From positions 1-64,000 of the forward strand of contig CANRKB010000005.1 in NCBI GenBank assembly GCA_947631115.1: DNA of 64,000 nucleotides. The letters are read 5' to 3'. The notes under the pieces are model-generated. The model made no database searches, was not told the origin of the DNA, and saw only the letters and a program-made list of their open reading frames with translations. Position numbers and translations under genes: made by a program. Source of the stretch: an uncultured Clostridia bacterium. GTDB taxonomy: Bacteria; Bacillota; Clostridia; Oscillospirales; Ruminococcaceae. Each line of letters starts with the position of its first letter. Position 1 is the stretch's first letter. Of the stretch, positions 23,525 to 34,091 are shown one piece after another.

Positions 23525-24760
23525 ATGGCTAAGGAAAAATATGATTCCAGCTTACCCCACGTAAACATCGGTACTATCGGTCACGTTGACCACGGAAAGA
23601 CCACTCTTACCGCGGCTATCACCAAGTATCTCGCATTCAAGGGTCAGGCTCAGTTTGAGGCTTATGATATGATCGATAAGGCTCCCGAGGAAAGAGAGCG
23701 CGGAATTACGATCAATACCGCTCACGTTGAGTACAAGACCGACAAGCGTCACTATGCACACGTTGACTGCCCCGGACACGCTGACTATATCAAGAACATG
23801 ATCACCGGCGCGGCTCAGATGGACGGCGCTATCCTCGTTGTTGCAGGTACAGACGGCGCTATGGCTCAGACCAAGGAGCATATCCTTCTCGCTCGTCAGG
23901 TTGGCGTTCCCGCGATCGTTGTATTTATCAACAAGTGCGACGACGTTGACGGCGTTGAGTATGACGCTGCTACAGGCGATTACAACGATAACGACGGAAT
24001 GTTGGAACTCGTTACTGAGGACCTCAAGGACATTCTTTCAAGCAACGGCTTTGATAATGTTCAGTTCGTTTGCGGTTCTGCGAAGAAGGCTCTCGACAGC
24101 ACTTCTACAGATCCCAACGCTCCCGAGTATGCTTGCATAAAGAAGCTCATGGACGTTGTAGACGAGTATATTCCTACTCCCGAGCGTGATGACGCTAAGC
24201 CTTTCCTTATGCCTGTTGAGGACACTATGACCATTTCCGGCCGTGGTACTGTTGCAACGGGACGTGTTGAGAGAGGCGCTGCTGTTGTAGGCGATACCGT
24301 TGAGATCACGGGTCTTACTACCGAGCCCAAGAGCACGGTTATTACAGGTCTTGAGATGTTCCACAAGAGCCTTGACAAGGCTGTTGCAGGTTATAACATC
24401 GGCGCTCTGCTCCGTGGTATCACACGCGAGGAGATCGAGCGCGGACAGGTTCTCTGCAAGCCCGGTTCAATTCACCCGCACACCAAGTTCAGCGGTCAGG
24501 TTTACGTTCTTAAGAAGGAAGAGGGCGGCCGTCATACACCGTTCGTTTCCAACTATCGTCCGCAGTTCTTCTTCAGAACTACAGACGTTACAGGCGTTAT
24601 CACACTTCCTGCTGACAAGGAAATGTGCATGCCCGGCGATAACGTTGTAATGGACGTTGAGCTTATCACACCTATCGCGATTGAAGAGGGACTTCGTTTC
24701 GCTATTCGTGAGGGCGGACACACTGTTGGTTCGGGCGTTGTTACCAAGATCAACGAGTGA
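23525..24760 (+). CDS. tuf: Elongation factor Tu (411 aa)
   Basis: [48 protein letters not shown]. Confidence 0.98.
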   Translation: MAKEKYDSSLPHVNIGTIGHVDHGKTTLTAAITKYLAFKGQAQFEAYDMIDKAPEERERGITINTAHVEYKTDKRHYAHVDCPGHADYIKNMITGAAQMDGAILVVAGTDGAMAQTKEHILLARQVGVPAIVVFINKCDDVDGVEYDAATGDYNDNDGMLELVTEDLKDILSSNGFDNVQFVCGSAKKALDSTSTDPNAPEYACIKKLMDVVDEYIPTPERDDAKPFLMPVEDTMTISGRGTVATGRVERGAAVVGDTVEITGLTTEPKSTVITGLEMFHKSLDKAVAGYNIGALLRGITREEIERGQVLCKPGSIHPHTKFSGQVYVLKKEEGGRHTPFVSNYRPQFFFRTTDVTGVITLPADKEMCMPGDNVVMDVELITPIAIEEGLRFAIREGGHTVGSGVVTKINE

Positions 24761-24798
24761 TAAAAGCTGAAATCGGCAAATAGCTGACAAACAAATAA

Positions 24799-24826
24799 GG
24801 GGAACCTTTAAGGGTTCCCCTTTTTG
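24799..24826 (+). terminator. Intrinsic terminator of tuf
   Basis: GGGGAACC TTTAA GGGTTCCCC TTTTT. Confidence 0.92.
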
Positions 24827-24870
24827 ATGTCTGAGAGTATAACATCAATTCTCGTCTTAAAAAATCAAGA

Positions 24871-25032
24871 TTCAGACTGTAGAGAAAGTCCCAGATACCG
24901 CATTGAACGCTACGCGTACAACGCTGAAGCAGTGCTGCGGCTAGGCTTTGTGCCTGCCGCAGTAAGCCGCCGCATTATCCGCCTTCTGCGGATAACGCTA
25001 CGACGTAGATGGGGCTTTATCTACAGTCTGAA
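24871..25032. mobile_element. MITE-like element, family 1 variant D (162 bp)
   Basis: Terminal inverted repeats TTCAGACTGTAGAGAAAGTCCC / GGGGCTTTATCTACAGTCTGAA. Confidence 0.75.
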
Positions 25033-25056
25033 GGGAAGCCTTTTCGGGCTTCCCTT
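25033..25056 (-). terminator. Terminator-like hairpin downstream of pnp
   Basis: GGGAAGCC-tttt-cGGGCTTCCC. Confidence 0.7.
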
Positions 25057-25064
25057 GTTGTTGC

Positions 25065-27188
25065 TTAACCGTTCTGCTGCTTTTTCTTTGCTTCAATATC
25101 GGCAAGCGCGTCTTTTCTCGAAAGGTTGATACGACCTTGATTGTCTATCTCCATAACCTTTACGATTATCTCATCGCCTACGGAAACAACGTCTTCTACC
25201 TTTTCAACGCGGTGGTTTTCAAGTTTCGAGATGTGTACCATTCCGTCCTTGCCGGGAGCTATCTCTACAAACGCTCCGAAGCTCATTATCTTTACGACCT
25301 TGCCCTTGTAGATAGCGCCTATCTCGGGAGGATTTACGATAGTTGAAATTACCTGAACGCAAGCGTTTGCCTTATCGAGATCCGCGCCGCAGATAAATAC
25401 GTTTCCGTCCTCGTCAACGTCGATCTTGACTTCAAAGTCGGCGCAGAGCTTCTGAATGACCTTGCCGCCCTTTCCGATGACTTCGCTTATCTTGTCAACG
25501 GGAACCTTTGTCGTAAGCATCTTGGGAGCATACTTTCCGACAGTCTCGCGAGGCTTGTCAATCGCCTTGAGCATAACCTCGTCAAGTATATAATCGCGCG
25601 CTTTGTGCGTCTTTTCAAATGCGTTTTTGATTATCTCGGGAGTAAGACCATCGATTTTCAGGTCCATCTGAATGGCGGTGATACCGTCGTGAGTACCCGC
25701 GACCTTGAAATCCATATCGCCGAAGAAGTCCTCAACGCCCTGAATATCTACCATTGTCATCCAGCGGTCGCCCTCGGTTATAAGTCCGCAGGAAATACCC
25801 GCAACGGGCTTCTTTATCGGAACGCCCGCGTCCATAAGAGCAAGCGTCGAACCGCAAACCGAACCTTGCGACGTCGAGCCGTTTGAAGAAAGTACTTCCG
25901 AAACAAGTCTTATTGCATACGGAAACTCTTCTACCGACGGAATAACGGGGAGCAGCGCTCTTTCCGCAAGCGCGCCGTGACCTATCTCACGTCTTCCGGG
26001 ACCGCGCGAAGCCTTTGTTTCGCCGACGGAATACGACGGGAAGTTGTAGTGGTGCATATAGCGCTTTCCTTCTTCTTCGTCAAGACCCTCGAGCTTCTGG
26101 CTGTCGGAAACGGGACCCAAAGTGCAGATCGTCATGACCTGCGTCTGTCCGCGCGTGAATATTCCCGAGCCGTGAACTCTCGGCAATACCGCGACCTCCG
26201 CGGCGAGCGGACGAATTTCGTCGAGCTTTCTTCCGTCAACGCGCTTTCCGTCGTCAAGCAGCCAGCGGCGTACAACAAACTTCTGGAGCTTGTACATACA
26301 CTCGTCTATCATCGCTGTCTGCTCGGGATATACCTCGTCAAACTTTTCGTGAACTTCGGCGTATATCGGCTGAAGGCGTTCCTCGCGGATATTCTTGTCG
26401 TCGGTGTCCATTGCATAGCGCACTTTTTCAATTGCGAACTCGGAAATTGCGTCATACATATCGTGGTCGACTTCCATGCTCTCAAACGAGAACTTCGGTT
26501 TTCCGATCTGAGCCTGAATGTCCTTTATAAACGGAATGAGGCTCTTTACGATTTCCTCGTGACCCGCCATGATCGCCTTGAACATAGTGTCGTCGTCAAC
26601 TTCGTTTGCGCCTGCCTCGATCATAACGACTTTCTTTTCCGAAGAAGCGACAGTAAGATTAAGGTCGCTCTTGTTGCGCTGCTCGGCATTAGGCATAAGC
26701 ACTATTTCTCCGTCTACAAGACCAACGGAAATTCCACCGATAGGACCGTTCCACGGAACATCGGAAATCGAAACGGCGATAGACGCGCCTATCATGCCCA
26801 TTATTTCGGGCGAGCAGTCGGGGTCGACCGACAGAACCGTCATAGTTATAGCTACGTCGTTTCTCATATCTTTCGGGAACAGCGGACGCATCGGACGGTC
26901 TACAACGCGTGAAGTCAGGATAGCCTTTTCGCTTGGTCTGCCCTCGCGCTTTAAAAATCCGCCCGGAATTTTTCCTACAGAATAAAGCTTTTCCTCATAG
27001 TCAACAGCGAGAGGGAAGAAATCCACTCCCTCGCGGGGCTTCGGAGAAGCCGTTACGTTTACCATAACGACCGTTTCGCCGTATGTTACCCAGCATGAGC
27101 CGTTTGCAAGACCGCAGACTTTTCCTGTTTCGACTTTTATTTCTCTGCCCGCAAACATTGTTTTAAATACTTTGTAATTTTCAAACAT
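25065..27188 (-). CDS. pnp: Polyribonucleotide nucleotidyltransferase
   Basis: RRWLLDDGKRVDGRKLDEIRPLA, KH domain GKGGKVIQKL and S1 domain at C-terminus; likely start MFENYKVFKTMFAGRE at 27188. Confidence 0.95.
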   Translation of the reverse strand: MFENYKVFKTMFAGREIKVETGKVCGLANGSCWVTYGETVVMVNVTASPKPREGVDFFPLAVDYEEKLYSVGKIPGGFLKREGRPSEKAILTSRVVDRPMRPLFPKDMRNDVAITMTVLSVDPDCSPEIMGMIGASIAVSISDVPWNGPIGGISVGLVDGEIVLMPNAEQRNKSDLNLTVASSEKKVVMIEAGANEVDDDTMFKAIMAGHEEIVKSLIPFIKDIQAQIGKPKFSFESMEVDHDMYDAISEFAIEKVRYAMDTDDKNIREERLQPIYAEVHEKFDEVYPEQTAMIDECMYKLQKFVVRRWLLDDGKRVDGRKLDEIRPLAAEVAVLPRVHGSGIFTRGQTQVMTICTLGPVSDSQKLEGLDEEEGKRYMHHYNFPSYSVGETKASRGPGRREIGHGALAERALLPVIPSVEEFPYAIRLVSEVLSSNGSTSQGSVCGSTLALMDAGVPIKKPVAGISCGLITEGDRWMTMVDIQGVEDFFGDMDFKVAGTHDGITAIQMDLKIDGLTPEIIKNAFEKTHKARDYILDEVMLKAIDKPRETVGKYAPKMLTTKVPVDKISEVIGKGGKVIQKLCADFEVKIDVDEDGNVFICGADLDKANACVQVISTIVNPPEIGAIYKGKVVKIMSFGAFVEIAPGKDGMVHISKLENHRVEKVEDVVSVGDEIIVKVMEIDNQGRINLSRKDALADIEAKKKQQNG

Positions 27189-27215
27189 TGCCCTTTTTCC
27201 TTTCATTGAAATTTT

Positions 27216-27278
27216 CGGGCGGAACTGCAATAAATTCAATTTGCGGCTCTGCACAAACTCAATTTATTGCTCCACCCG
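27216..27278 (-). promoter_or_regulatory. Long imperfect hairpin in pnp leader
   Basis: CGGGCGGAACTGCAATAAATTCAATTTG pairs with CAAACTCAATTTATTGCTCCACCCG with one 3-nt bulge. Confidence 0.65.
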
Positions 27279-27306
27279 ATTACTTTAAGAATACAAACAA
27301 ACATCA

Positions 27307-27333
27307 GTAGTTGTTCAAAATTTGAACAACTAC
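27307..27333 (-). terminator. rpsO-pnp intergenic palindrome (terminator or processing hairpin)
   Basis: GTAGTTGTTCAAA a TTTGAACAACTAC. Confidence 0.55.
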
Positions 27334-27351
27334 CAATGCTTGCTTCGTTTC

Positions 27352-27618
27352 TTACTTTCTTAATCCCAGCTTTGCGACAATAGCGCGGTATCTTTCGATG
27401 TCTTTCTTCTGAAGATAAGCGAGAAGATTTCTTCTGTGACCTACCATTTTCAGAAGACCTCTGGTAGAGTGGTGATCCTTTTTGTGGACCTTGATGTGTT
27501 CGGTCAGCTCGTCAATTCTCTTTGTGAGGATAGCGATCTGAACCTCGGGCGAACCCGTGTCGTTTTCGTGCAGTCTGTTTGCTTCGATGACTGCGGTTTT
27601 TTCTTCTTTTCTGAGCAT
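27352..27618 (-). CDS. rpsO: 30S ribosomal protein S15
   Basis: [53 protein letters not shown]. Confidence 0.97.
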   Translation of the reverse strand: MLRKEEKTAVIEANRLHENDTGSPEVQIAILTKRIDELTEHIKVHKKDHHSTRGLLKMVGHRRNLLAYLQKKDIERYRAIVAKLGLRK

Positions 27619-27819
27619 AATTACACCTCTTTAAAATTATTTCCGAGATCACAGCAAGGGGAATCGGTGTTTCTCAAAATGAGCATTTTCCGCGATCCGT
27701 GAAAACGGAACTGCCTGCGTGAGCCTTTCCCACGCATAACAGAATTATTATAGCATATAAATCGGCTTTTGTAAAGTACTTTTTTAGCTTTTTTTGAAAT
27801 TTATTTCCGACAGCCTTAT

Positions 27820-28836
27820 TTATTCGTAGAGATTTTTAACGCTGTCGCGAATAACAAGTTTCCCCGTAATGAGAGTTCTTCCGCGGAAGTAATTCTTGTC
27901 GTTTATCTTTTTGAGAATTATATCGACGGCTTCTTTTGCCATTTTCATACAGTTTATATCGACCGTCGTGAGATGAGGAGTAGTCATTGACGAATATATC
28001 TGATTGTCATATCCCGTAACCGAAATATCCTGGGGAACAACGCAGCCTTCGGCACGAAGCTGATTTATGAGATTAAAAGCGCTTTCGTCGCATGAACATA
28101 CAAAAGCCGACGGCAGTTCATCGGGCAGGGAAAACGTCTTATAAAGTTCTCCCGAGCTGTTTCTGTCGCGTATTATCCATTTATCATTGAGCGTTATATT
28201 CTTTTCAAGGAGAGCTTTATAAAATCCGAGAAATCTGTCGCGGACAAAAGGCGAGCCTTCCGCGCTCCCCAGAAAGCCTATCTTTCTATGACCGTTTGAA
28301 ATGACGTAAGAGGTGAGCTGATAGCTGCCGAAAAAGCTGTCGGAAAGCACTATCTCCGCATTATCGCGGTTTCCGTAGTAGTCGATCAAAACCGTTGGAA
28401 CATAATATTGAAGAATCTTGTCTATGTAGCTTTCGGAAAACTGTCCGAGCAGGATAAGACCGTCCGCTTTTTTGTCGGAAATAGAATTCGGCATTTCCCG
28501 CGGAAGATCGGGACTGTCGTTTACTACCTCGAGCATACCGTAATAGTTTTCCTTCTGTAAAAGTTCGACAATGTGCTTGTAGATAGTCCAGTAGAATGCC
28601 GACGGCTCGTTTATAAAGTTTTTCGGCGCGATTATGGCGATGTTGTGGGTAAATCCGTCTTTAGAAGAACGAGATCCCGAATTAAGGTTGTATCCCATTT
28701 CATGCGCCTTGAGTTTTATTTTTTCTCTGAGCTCGTCGCTTATGCCCTCTCGGTTTCCGAGCGCTTTGGACACGGACACCGTGCTTATGTTCAATGCCTT
28801 TGCAATGTCGCTCATTGTAACGTTCTTTTTTATCAT
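27820..28836 (-). CDS. LacI family transcriptional regulator
   Basis: MSDIAKALNISTVSVSKALGNREGISDELREKI HTH plus periplasmic-binding-like domain. Confidence 0.92.
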   Translation of the reverse strand: MIKKNVTMSDIAKALNISTVSVSKALGNREGISDELREKIKLKAHEMGYNLNSGSRSSKDGFTHNIAIIAPKNFINEPSAFYWTIYKHIVELLQKENYYGMLEVVNDSPDLPREMPNSISDKKADGLILLGQFSESYIDKILQYYVPTVLIDYYGNRDNAEIVLSDSFFGSYQLTSYVISNGHRKIGFLGSAEGSPFVRDRFLGFYKALLEKNITLNDKWIIRDRNSSGELYKTFSLPDELPSAFVCSCDESAFNLINQLRAEGCVVPQDISVTGYDNQIYSSMTTPHLTTVDINCMKMAKEAVDIILKKINDKNYFRGRTLITGKLVIRDSVKNLYE

Positions 28837-29068
28837 GGCGGTTTCCTTTCGGGGAAATTAACGCAAATCTGTTTTTAAGTATTGCACACTTATATTTTAA
28901 GTTAAATTTATTGATTTGTAAATTAACTTTTTAAACAAATTTCAAAGTTATTTTTTGTGCAGGTTTAATTGCCTTTAAAATAATTCCGTTAAGCCGCATA
29001 ATCGAGGAAAAGCAGGTATGACAAATGGGGAAACCGAAGTAACCCCATTCGTATTATGTCTTAGATTT

Positions 29069-29836
29069 TTAGATCGCGTCCTTGAGTGACTTTACAAACT
29101 TATAAATCTCCTCAGGCGCGCCCTCGCCGTATTTTTCTACCAGCCTTACTATTGCCGAGCCGACAATTACGCCGTCCGAAAGCTCGGACATCTTTTTCGC
29201 CTGTTCGGGATTTGAAATGCCGAAGCCTATTGCCGCGGGAACTTTTGAGTATTTCCTTACGCTTTCCATAATGGACTTAAGGTCGGTTTTTATCTCGCTT
29301 CTTACGCCCGTAACTCCCATTGAGCTTACTATGTACAAAAAGCCGTTTGCGCTTTCGGCTATGGACTTTATGCGCTGTTCGCTGGTGGGAGCTATCATTG
29401 AAATAAGCGCAACGCCGTGAGCCTTTGCAGCGCCGTCAGCCTCTTCCTTTTCCTCAAACGGCAGGTCGGGGCAGATAAGACCGTCTATGCCTATCTCCGC
29501 GCATTTTGCAAAAAATCTGTCGTAGCCGTATTTATAAACGGGATTTACATATGTCATAAACACAAGCGGAATGTCGGTCTGCGAACGTACCTTTTCGGCA
29601 AGCTCAAAGGCTTTGTCGGTTGTCATTCCCGATTTTAACGCTCTTACGTCGGCGCCCTGAATAACGGGACCTTCGGCGATAGGATCGGAAAACGGAATCC
29701 CTATTTCCACCATATCCGCGCCCGCCCTTATCAGCGCCATTATATTTTCATAAGAAGCCTCATAGCTCGGGTCGCCCGCCGTCAGAAAGCCTATAAAGGC
29801 TTTTTTGTTTTTAAATGCGTTTTCAATTCTGTTCAT
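29069..29836 (-). CDS. trpA: Tryptophan synthase alpha chain
   Basis: GFLTAGDPS, MVEIGIPFSDPIAEGPVIQ. Confidence 0.96.
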   Translation of the reverse strand: MNRIENAFKNKKAFIGFLTAGDPSYEASYENIMALIRAGADMVEIGIPFSDPIAEGPVIQGADVRALKSGMTTDKAFELAEKVRSQTDIPLVFMTYVNPVYKYGYDRFFAKCAEIGIDGLICPDLPFEEKEEADGAAKAHGVALISMIAPTSEQRIKSIAESANGFLYIVSSMGVTGVRSEIKTDLKSIMESVRKYSKVPAAIGFGISNPEQAKKMSELSDGVIVGSAIVRLVEKYGEGAPEEIYKFVKSLKDAI

Positions 29837-29848
29837 CTTTTGTTCTCC

Positions 29849-31033
29849 TTATTCGTGCAGATCAATTCCGCGATAACGGGCAATTGCCGCGACGTCTTTA
29901 TCTCCGCGACCCGAAAGGCAGCATATTATGATGTCGTCCTTTTTCATGGTCGGCGCTATCTTCATAAGATGAGCGACGGCGTGAGCGCTTTCTATCGCGC
30001 ATATTATGCCCTCTGTCCGCGCGATATACTCAAACGCGTTTACCGCTTCGTCGTCTGTAACGGGAACATACTCCGCTCTGCCTATTGAGTGAAGATAAGC
30101 GTGTTCGGGGCCTATCCCGGGATAGTCAAGTCCCGCGGATATGGAGTAAACAGGCGCTATCTGACCGTATTCGTTCTGGCAGAAAAGGCTCTTCATGCCG
30201 TGGAAAATGCCGAGCGTTCCCGTGGCGATAGTTGCCGCGGTCTCTCCCGTATCAACGCCGCGCCCCGCGGCTTCGCAGCCTATAAGCCTTACTTCCTTGT
30301 CGTTTATGAAGTTGTAGAACATTCCCATAGCGTTAGACCCGCCGCCTACGCAAGCCATAACGGCGGTCGGGAGCTTGCCCTCTTTTTCGAGTATCTGCTC
30401 TCTTGCTTCTTTGGAGATAACGCTCTGAAAATCGCGCACTATCATAGGAAACGGGTGCGGACCCATAACCGAGCCTAAAACGTAAAGCGTGTCGTCTACT
30501 CTGTTCGTCCAGTCGCGCATAGCCTCGTTTACGGCGTCTTTGAGGGTCATCGTTCCGCTCGTTACGGGGTGTACCTTTGCGCCGAGGAGCTCCATTCTGT
30601 AGACATTGAGCGCCTGTCTTATTGTATCTTCCTTGCCCATGAATATTTCACATTCAAGGTCCATAAGAGCCGCAGCCGTTGCCGCGGCAACGCCGTGCTG
30701 TCCCGCGCCCGTTTCGGCGATTATACGCGTTTTGCCCATTTTTTTGGCAAGCAGGCATTGCCCGAGGACGTTGTTTATTTTATGAGAACCCGTATGGTTT
30801 AAGTCCTCGCGCTTGAAATAGATCTTTGCGCCGCCGAGGTCGCGAGTCATCTTCTCCGCATAGTACAGCAGGGATGGTCTGCCCGCATATTCGCGGTTCA
30901 GCCTGTCAAGCTCCGCGACAAAGTCGGGGTCGTTTTTGTAGTGTTCATAAGCCTCTTCGAGCTTGTGAATTTCGTTCATCAGCGTTTCGGGGATATACTG
31001 TCCGCCGAAATCGCCGTATCGTCCTGTAGACAT
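29849..31033 (-). CDS. trpB: Tryptophan synthase beta chain
   Basis: [28 protein letters not shown]. Confidence 0.97.
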   Translation of the reverse strand: MSTGRYGDFGGQYIPETLMNEIHKLEEAYEHYKNDPDFVAELDRLNREYAGRPSLLYYAEKMTRDLGGAKIYFKREDLNHTGSHKINNVLGQCLLAKKMGKTRIIAETGAGQHGVAAATAAALMDLECEIFMGKEDTIRQALNVYRMELLGAKVHPVTSGTMTLKDAVNEAMRDWTNRVDDTLYVLGSVMGPHPFPMIVRDFQSVISKEAREQILEKEGKLPTAVMACVGGGSNAMGMFYNFINDKEVRLIGCEAAGRGVDTGETAATIATGTLGIFHGMKSLFCQNEYGQIAPVYSISAGLDYPGIGPEHAYLHSIGRAEYVPVTDDEAVNAFEYIARTEGIICAIESAHAVAHLMKIAPTMKKDDIIICCLSGRGDKDVAAIARYRGIDLHE

Positions 31034-31072
31034 AATTAAACTCCTTTTATTTCGTTTATTTTAATTCAGTAT

Positions 31073-31684
31073 TTAAAGATTTCTTATCGCCTTTACGGCG
31101 GCTAGCATTTTTTCACGGTCTTTTATTTTGTCGGTCTCAATGCCGCTGCTGAGGTCTACCGCAAACGGCTTTAATTCCGCGGCGGCTTCGGCTAAATTTT
31201 CGGGAGTAAGCCCGCCCGCGAGAAAAAACGGCGTTTTGATTTTTTCGGGGTCTATAAGCGAATGATCGAAACTTATCCCGCTGCCCGTGCCGCTGTCGAG
31301 CAGGAGAAAATCGGCCCCCATTTCGTCCGCTCTTTTTATGTCGTCCGCGCTTTCTACCTTTACGGCTTTGATTATCGGAACGCCGGTAAGCTCTTTTAAT
31401 CTTTTGATATACTCCGCATTTTCATTTCCATGGCACTGGAGCATATCCGCTATGCCGCGCCTTGCAAATTCCGCAAACTTATTTATATCGGCGTTTACCG
31501 AAACAGCGACCGACTTTATCTTTGGAGAAAGTCTCGCTTTCAGCTTTTCGGCAGTTTCAATGCCGATGTTCCTATGGCTTTTGGGAAACATAACGATAAA
31601 GCCGATATAGTCGGGGCTAGCCTCGTTTGCGTATTCAATATCTTCTTCGCGGAACATTCCGCATAATTTTATTTTGACTGCCAT
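31073..31684 (-). CDS. trpF: Phosphoribosylanthranilate isomerase
   Basis: KLCGMFREEDIEYANEASPDYIGFI; LLLDSGTGSGISFDH. Confidence 0.93.
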   Translation of the reverse strand: MAVKIKLCGMFREEDIEYANEASPDYIGFIVMFPKSHRNIGIETAEKLKARLSPKIKSVAVSVNADINKFAEFARRGIADMLQCHGNENAEYIKRLKELTGVPIIKAVKVESADDIKRADEMGADFLLLDSGTGSGISFDHSLIDPEKIKTPFFLAGGLTPENLAEAAAELKPFAVDLSSGIETDKIKDREKMLAAVKAIRNL

Positions 31685-31685
31685 T

Positions 31686-32471
31686 TTACTTTTCTCCGCG
31701 CAGTTCTCTAAGCTTTGCCGTTTTGTCCTCGGCTCTCATAAGAGCTTCTCCGACGAGAGCCGCGTTTGCGCCGATCTCGCGGAGCTTTTCAACGTCAGCT
31801 TTTGTCGTTATCCCGCTTTCCGAAACAAAGGCCCTGTCGCGGGGGATAAGCTCGCGGAGCCTTGCGGAATTTCCCACGTCCACCGTAAACGATCTCAGGT
31901 CGCGGTTATTTACTCCTATTATCTTCGCCCCGATATTTACGGCGGTTTTGATTTCGTCCTCGTTGTGAGTTTCGACAAGCGCCGAAAGCCCCAGAGAATG
32001 AGCAAGCTCAAGATATTCTTTAAGCTGTTGTTCACTTAGAATTGAGCATATCAGCAAGACCGCGCCCGCGCCGAGAATTTTCGCTTCGTATATCATATAC
32101 TCGCTTATGGTAAAATCTTTTCTCAGAACGGGAATATTTACCGCGCTCGTTATTTCTTTCAGTATCTCGTCGCCGCCCTTGAACCAGAAAGGCTCTGTAA
32201 GGCAGGATATTGCCGCCGCGCCCGCTTTTTCATAATCCTTTGCGATTTGCAGATAAGGAAAATCCTCTGCAATAATTCCCTTTGACGGAGAGGCTTTCTT
32301 CACCTCGCAAATAAAGGAAATGTCATCGCCGCAAAGCGCCTTGTAGAACGGAAAACCCGTGTCAACGGGCAGCGCCTCGGCTTTTTCGCGGACTTTTGAA
32401 AGCGGTATTTCCCGCTGCTTTTCGGCAATTCTTTCGCGGGTCTTTGCCGCTATTTCATCGAGAATGTTCAT
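31686..32471 (-). CDS. trpC: Indole-3-glycerol phosphate synthase
   Basis: FICEVKKASPSKGIIAEDF; IIGVNNRDLRSFTVD. Confidence 0.96.
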   Translation of the reverse strand: MNILDEIAAKTRERIAEKQREIPLSKVREKAEALPVDTGFPFYKALCGDDISFICEVKKASPSKGIIAEDFPYLQIAKDYEKAGAAAISCLTEPFWFKGGDEILKEITSAVNIPVLRKDFTISEYMIYEAKILGAGAVLLICSILSEQQLKEYLELAHSLGLSALVETHNEDEIKTAVNIGAKIIGVNNRDLRSFTVDVGNSARLRELIPRDRAFVSESGITTKADVEKLREIGANAALVGEALMRAEDKTAKLRELRGEK

Positions 32472-32476
32472 AGCTG

Positions 32477-33487
32477 TTATTCTACCTTGTTTGAAACTTC
32501 GATATACTTTTCGAGAGTTTTCATTGCCGCGCCGCTGTCAATAAGCTCCGCCGCCTGCTTTACGCCGTCCTCGATAGAAACGCCCTTATAGATATGGAGA
32601 GCCGAGCCTGCGTTAAGCAAAACAGCGTCGCGACCCGCGCACTTCTTTCCGCCGAGAATTTCTCTCGCAATCGCGGCGTTTTCCGCAGGGTCGCCGCCTT
32701 TTATTTCCGACATATCGTGGCGCGAAAGACCGAACTGTTCGGGGGTTATCTCGTATTTTGTAAACTTGTCGCCCTCGAATTCAATTACCGAAGTGGGAGC
32801 GCTGACGGAAATTTCGTCGAGCTTATCTTTTCCGTAAACCGCCATTCCGCGCTTAACTCCGAGCTTTACTAATGTTTTCGACATAGGCTCCAGAAGGCTC
32901 TCGTCGTAAACTCCCAGAAGCTGATAAGAAGCATGAGCGGGGTTTGTGAGCGGACCGAGAAGATTAAATACCGTGGGAATTCCTATTTCCTTACGCACGG
33001 GGCCTACATACTTCATAGCCGTATGGTATTTCTGCGCGAACATAAAGCACATTCCCACCTCGTCCAGAAGCTTTACACAGCCCTCGGGAGATACCGAAAT
33101 GTTTATGCCGAGGGCTTCTAAAACGTCTGCCGCTCCGCATTTTGAAGAAGCCGCGCGGTTTCCGTGCTTTGCTATTTTAACGCCCGCCGAAGCGCAAATT
33201 ATTCCCGAAATTGTCGAGATATTTATAGACTGCGCGCCGTCGCCGCCCGTTCCTACGATTTCCATAACGTCGCCGTTATAGCTTACGCGCGTCGCGCAGT
33301 CGCGCATTACATAGGCGCTCGCCGAGGTTTCCTCGACCGTTTCGCCTTTCAGGTGAAGCGCGGTGAGATAAGCGGCGGTCTGAGCGGGAGTTGTGTTTCC
33401 CGTCATTATTTCGCGCATTACTTCGGACGCTTCGTCAAATGTGAGGTTTTCGCCCTTTGCGGTTTTGATGATTGCTTCTCTGATCAT
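32477..33487 (-). CDS. trpD: Anthranilate phosphoribosyltransferase
   Basis: EIVGTGGDGAQSINIST; KHGNRAASSKCGAADVLEALG. Confidence 0.96.
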   Translation of the reverse strand: MIREAIIKTAKGENLTFDEASEVMREIMTGNTTPAQTAAYLTALHLKGETVEETSASAYVMRDCATRVSYNGDVMEIVGTGGDGAQSINISTISGIICASAGVKIAKHGNRAASSKCGAADVLEALGINISVSPEGCVKLLDEVGMCFMFAQKYHTAMKYVGPVRKEIGIPTVFNLLGPLTNPAHASYQLLGVYDESLLEPMSKTLVKLGVKRGMAVYGKDKLDEISVSAPTSVIEFEGDKFTKYEITPEQFGLSRHDMSEIKGGDPAENAAIAREILGGKKCAGRDAVLLNAGSALHIYKGVSIEDGVKQAAELIDSGAAMKTLEKYIEVSNKVE

Positions 33488-33512
33488 AATAAATTCTCCT
33501 TTTCGGTTTAAA

Positions 33513-34091
33513 TTAAGTTCTTATTTTCAAAAAGTTTTCGGCAAACGCCTTTCCTTTTGTTGTCAGTATACTTTCGGGGTGGAACTGAAGTCCGAACACG
33601 GGAAATTCCTTGTGCTGGACTGCCATTACTTCGCCGTCGTCCGTCTTTGCCGTTATTTTCAGCGCCTCGGGCATTGTGCTTAAGTCCGCGGCAAGAGAAT
33701 GATAACGCGCGACTTCGAGTTCTCCGCTTATTCCCGCAAATATCGGGGAGGAGGTATCGTATTCGATGGTTGACTTTTTCCCGTGCATAAGCCTTTTGGC
33801 ATAGGTAATTTTCGCGCCGAAAGCTTCGCATATAGCCTGATGTCCGAGGCAGACTCCGAGTATCGGAACTTTTCCCGCCGCTTTTATTACAAGCTCCTCG
33901 CAAATCCCCGCGTCGGCAGGTCTTCCCGGACCCGGGCTTATTATTATATGCGAGGGATTTAACGCGAGGACTTCTTCGCAGGAAAGCTCGTCGTTTCTGA
34001 TTACCTTTATATCGGGATCTATCGCGCCGATAAGCTGATAAAGGTTATATGAAAAGCTGTCGTAATTGTCTATAAGCAATATCATATTCAT
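33513..34091 (-). CDS. trpG: Anthranilate synthase component II
   Basis: LLIDNYDSFSYNLYQ; ILGVCLGHQAICEAFG; GLQFHPESILT. Confidence 0.95.
   Translation of the reverse strand: MNMILLIDNYDSFSYNLYQLIGAIDPDIKVIRNDELSCEEVLALNPSHIIISPGPGRPADAGICEELVIKAAGKVPILGVCLGHQAICEAFGAKITYAKRLMHGKKSTIEYDTSSPIFAGISGELEVARYHSLAADLSTMPEALKITAKTDDGEVMAVQHKEFPVFGLQFHPESILTTKGKAFAENFLKIRT

Noticed and set aside
25977-26912. 311-aa plus-strand ORF
   Set aside because: Antisense to pnp; shadow ORF.
28895-28930. Dyad AAGTTAAATTTA..TAAATTAACTT upstream of the lacI-type gene as an operator
   Set aside because: AT-rich imperfect dyad lacking the central CG usual for LacI operators; insufficient evidence.
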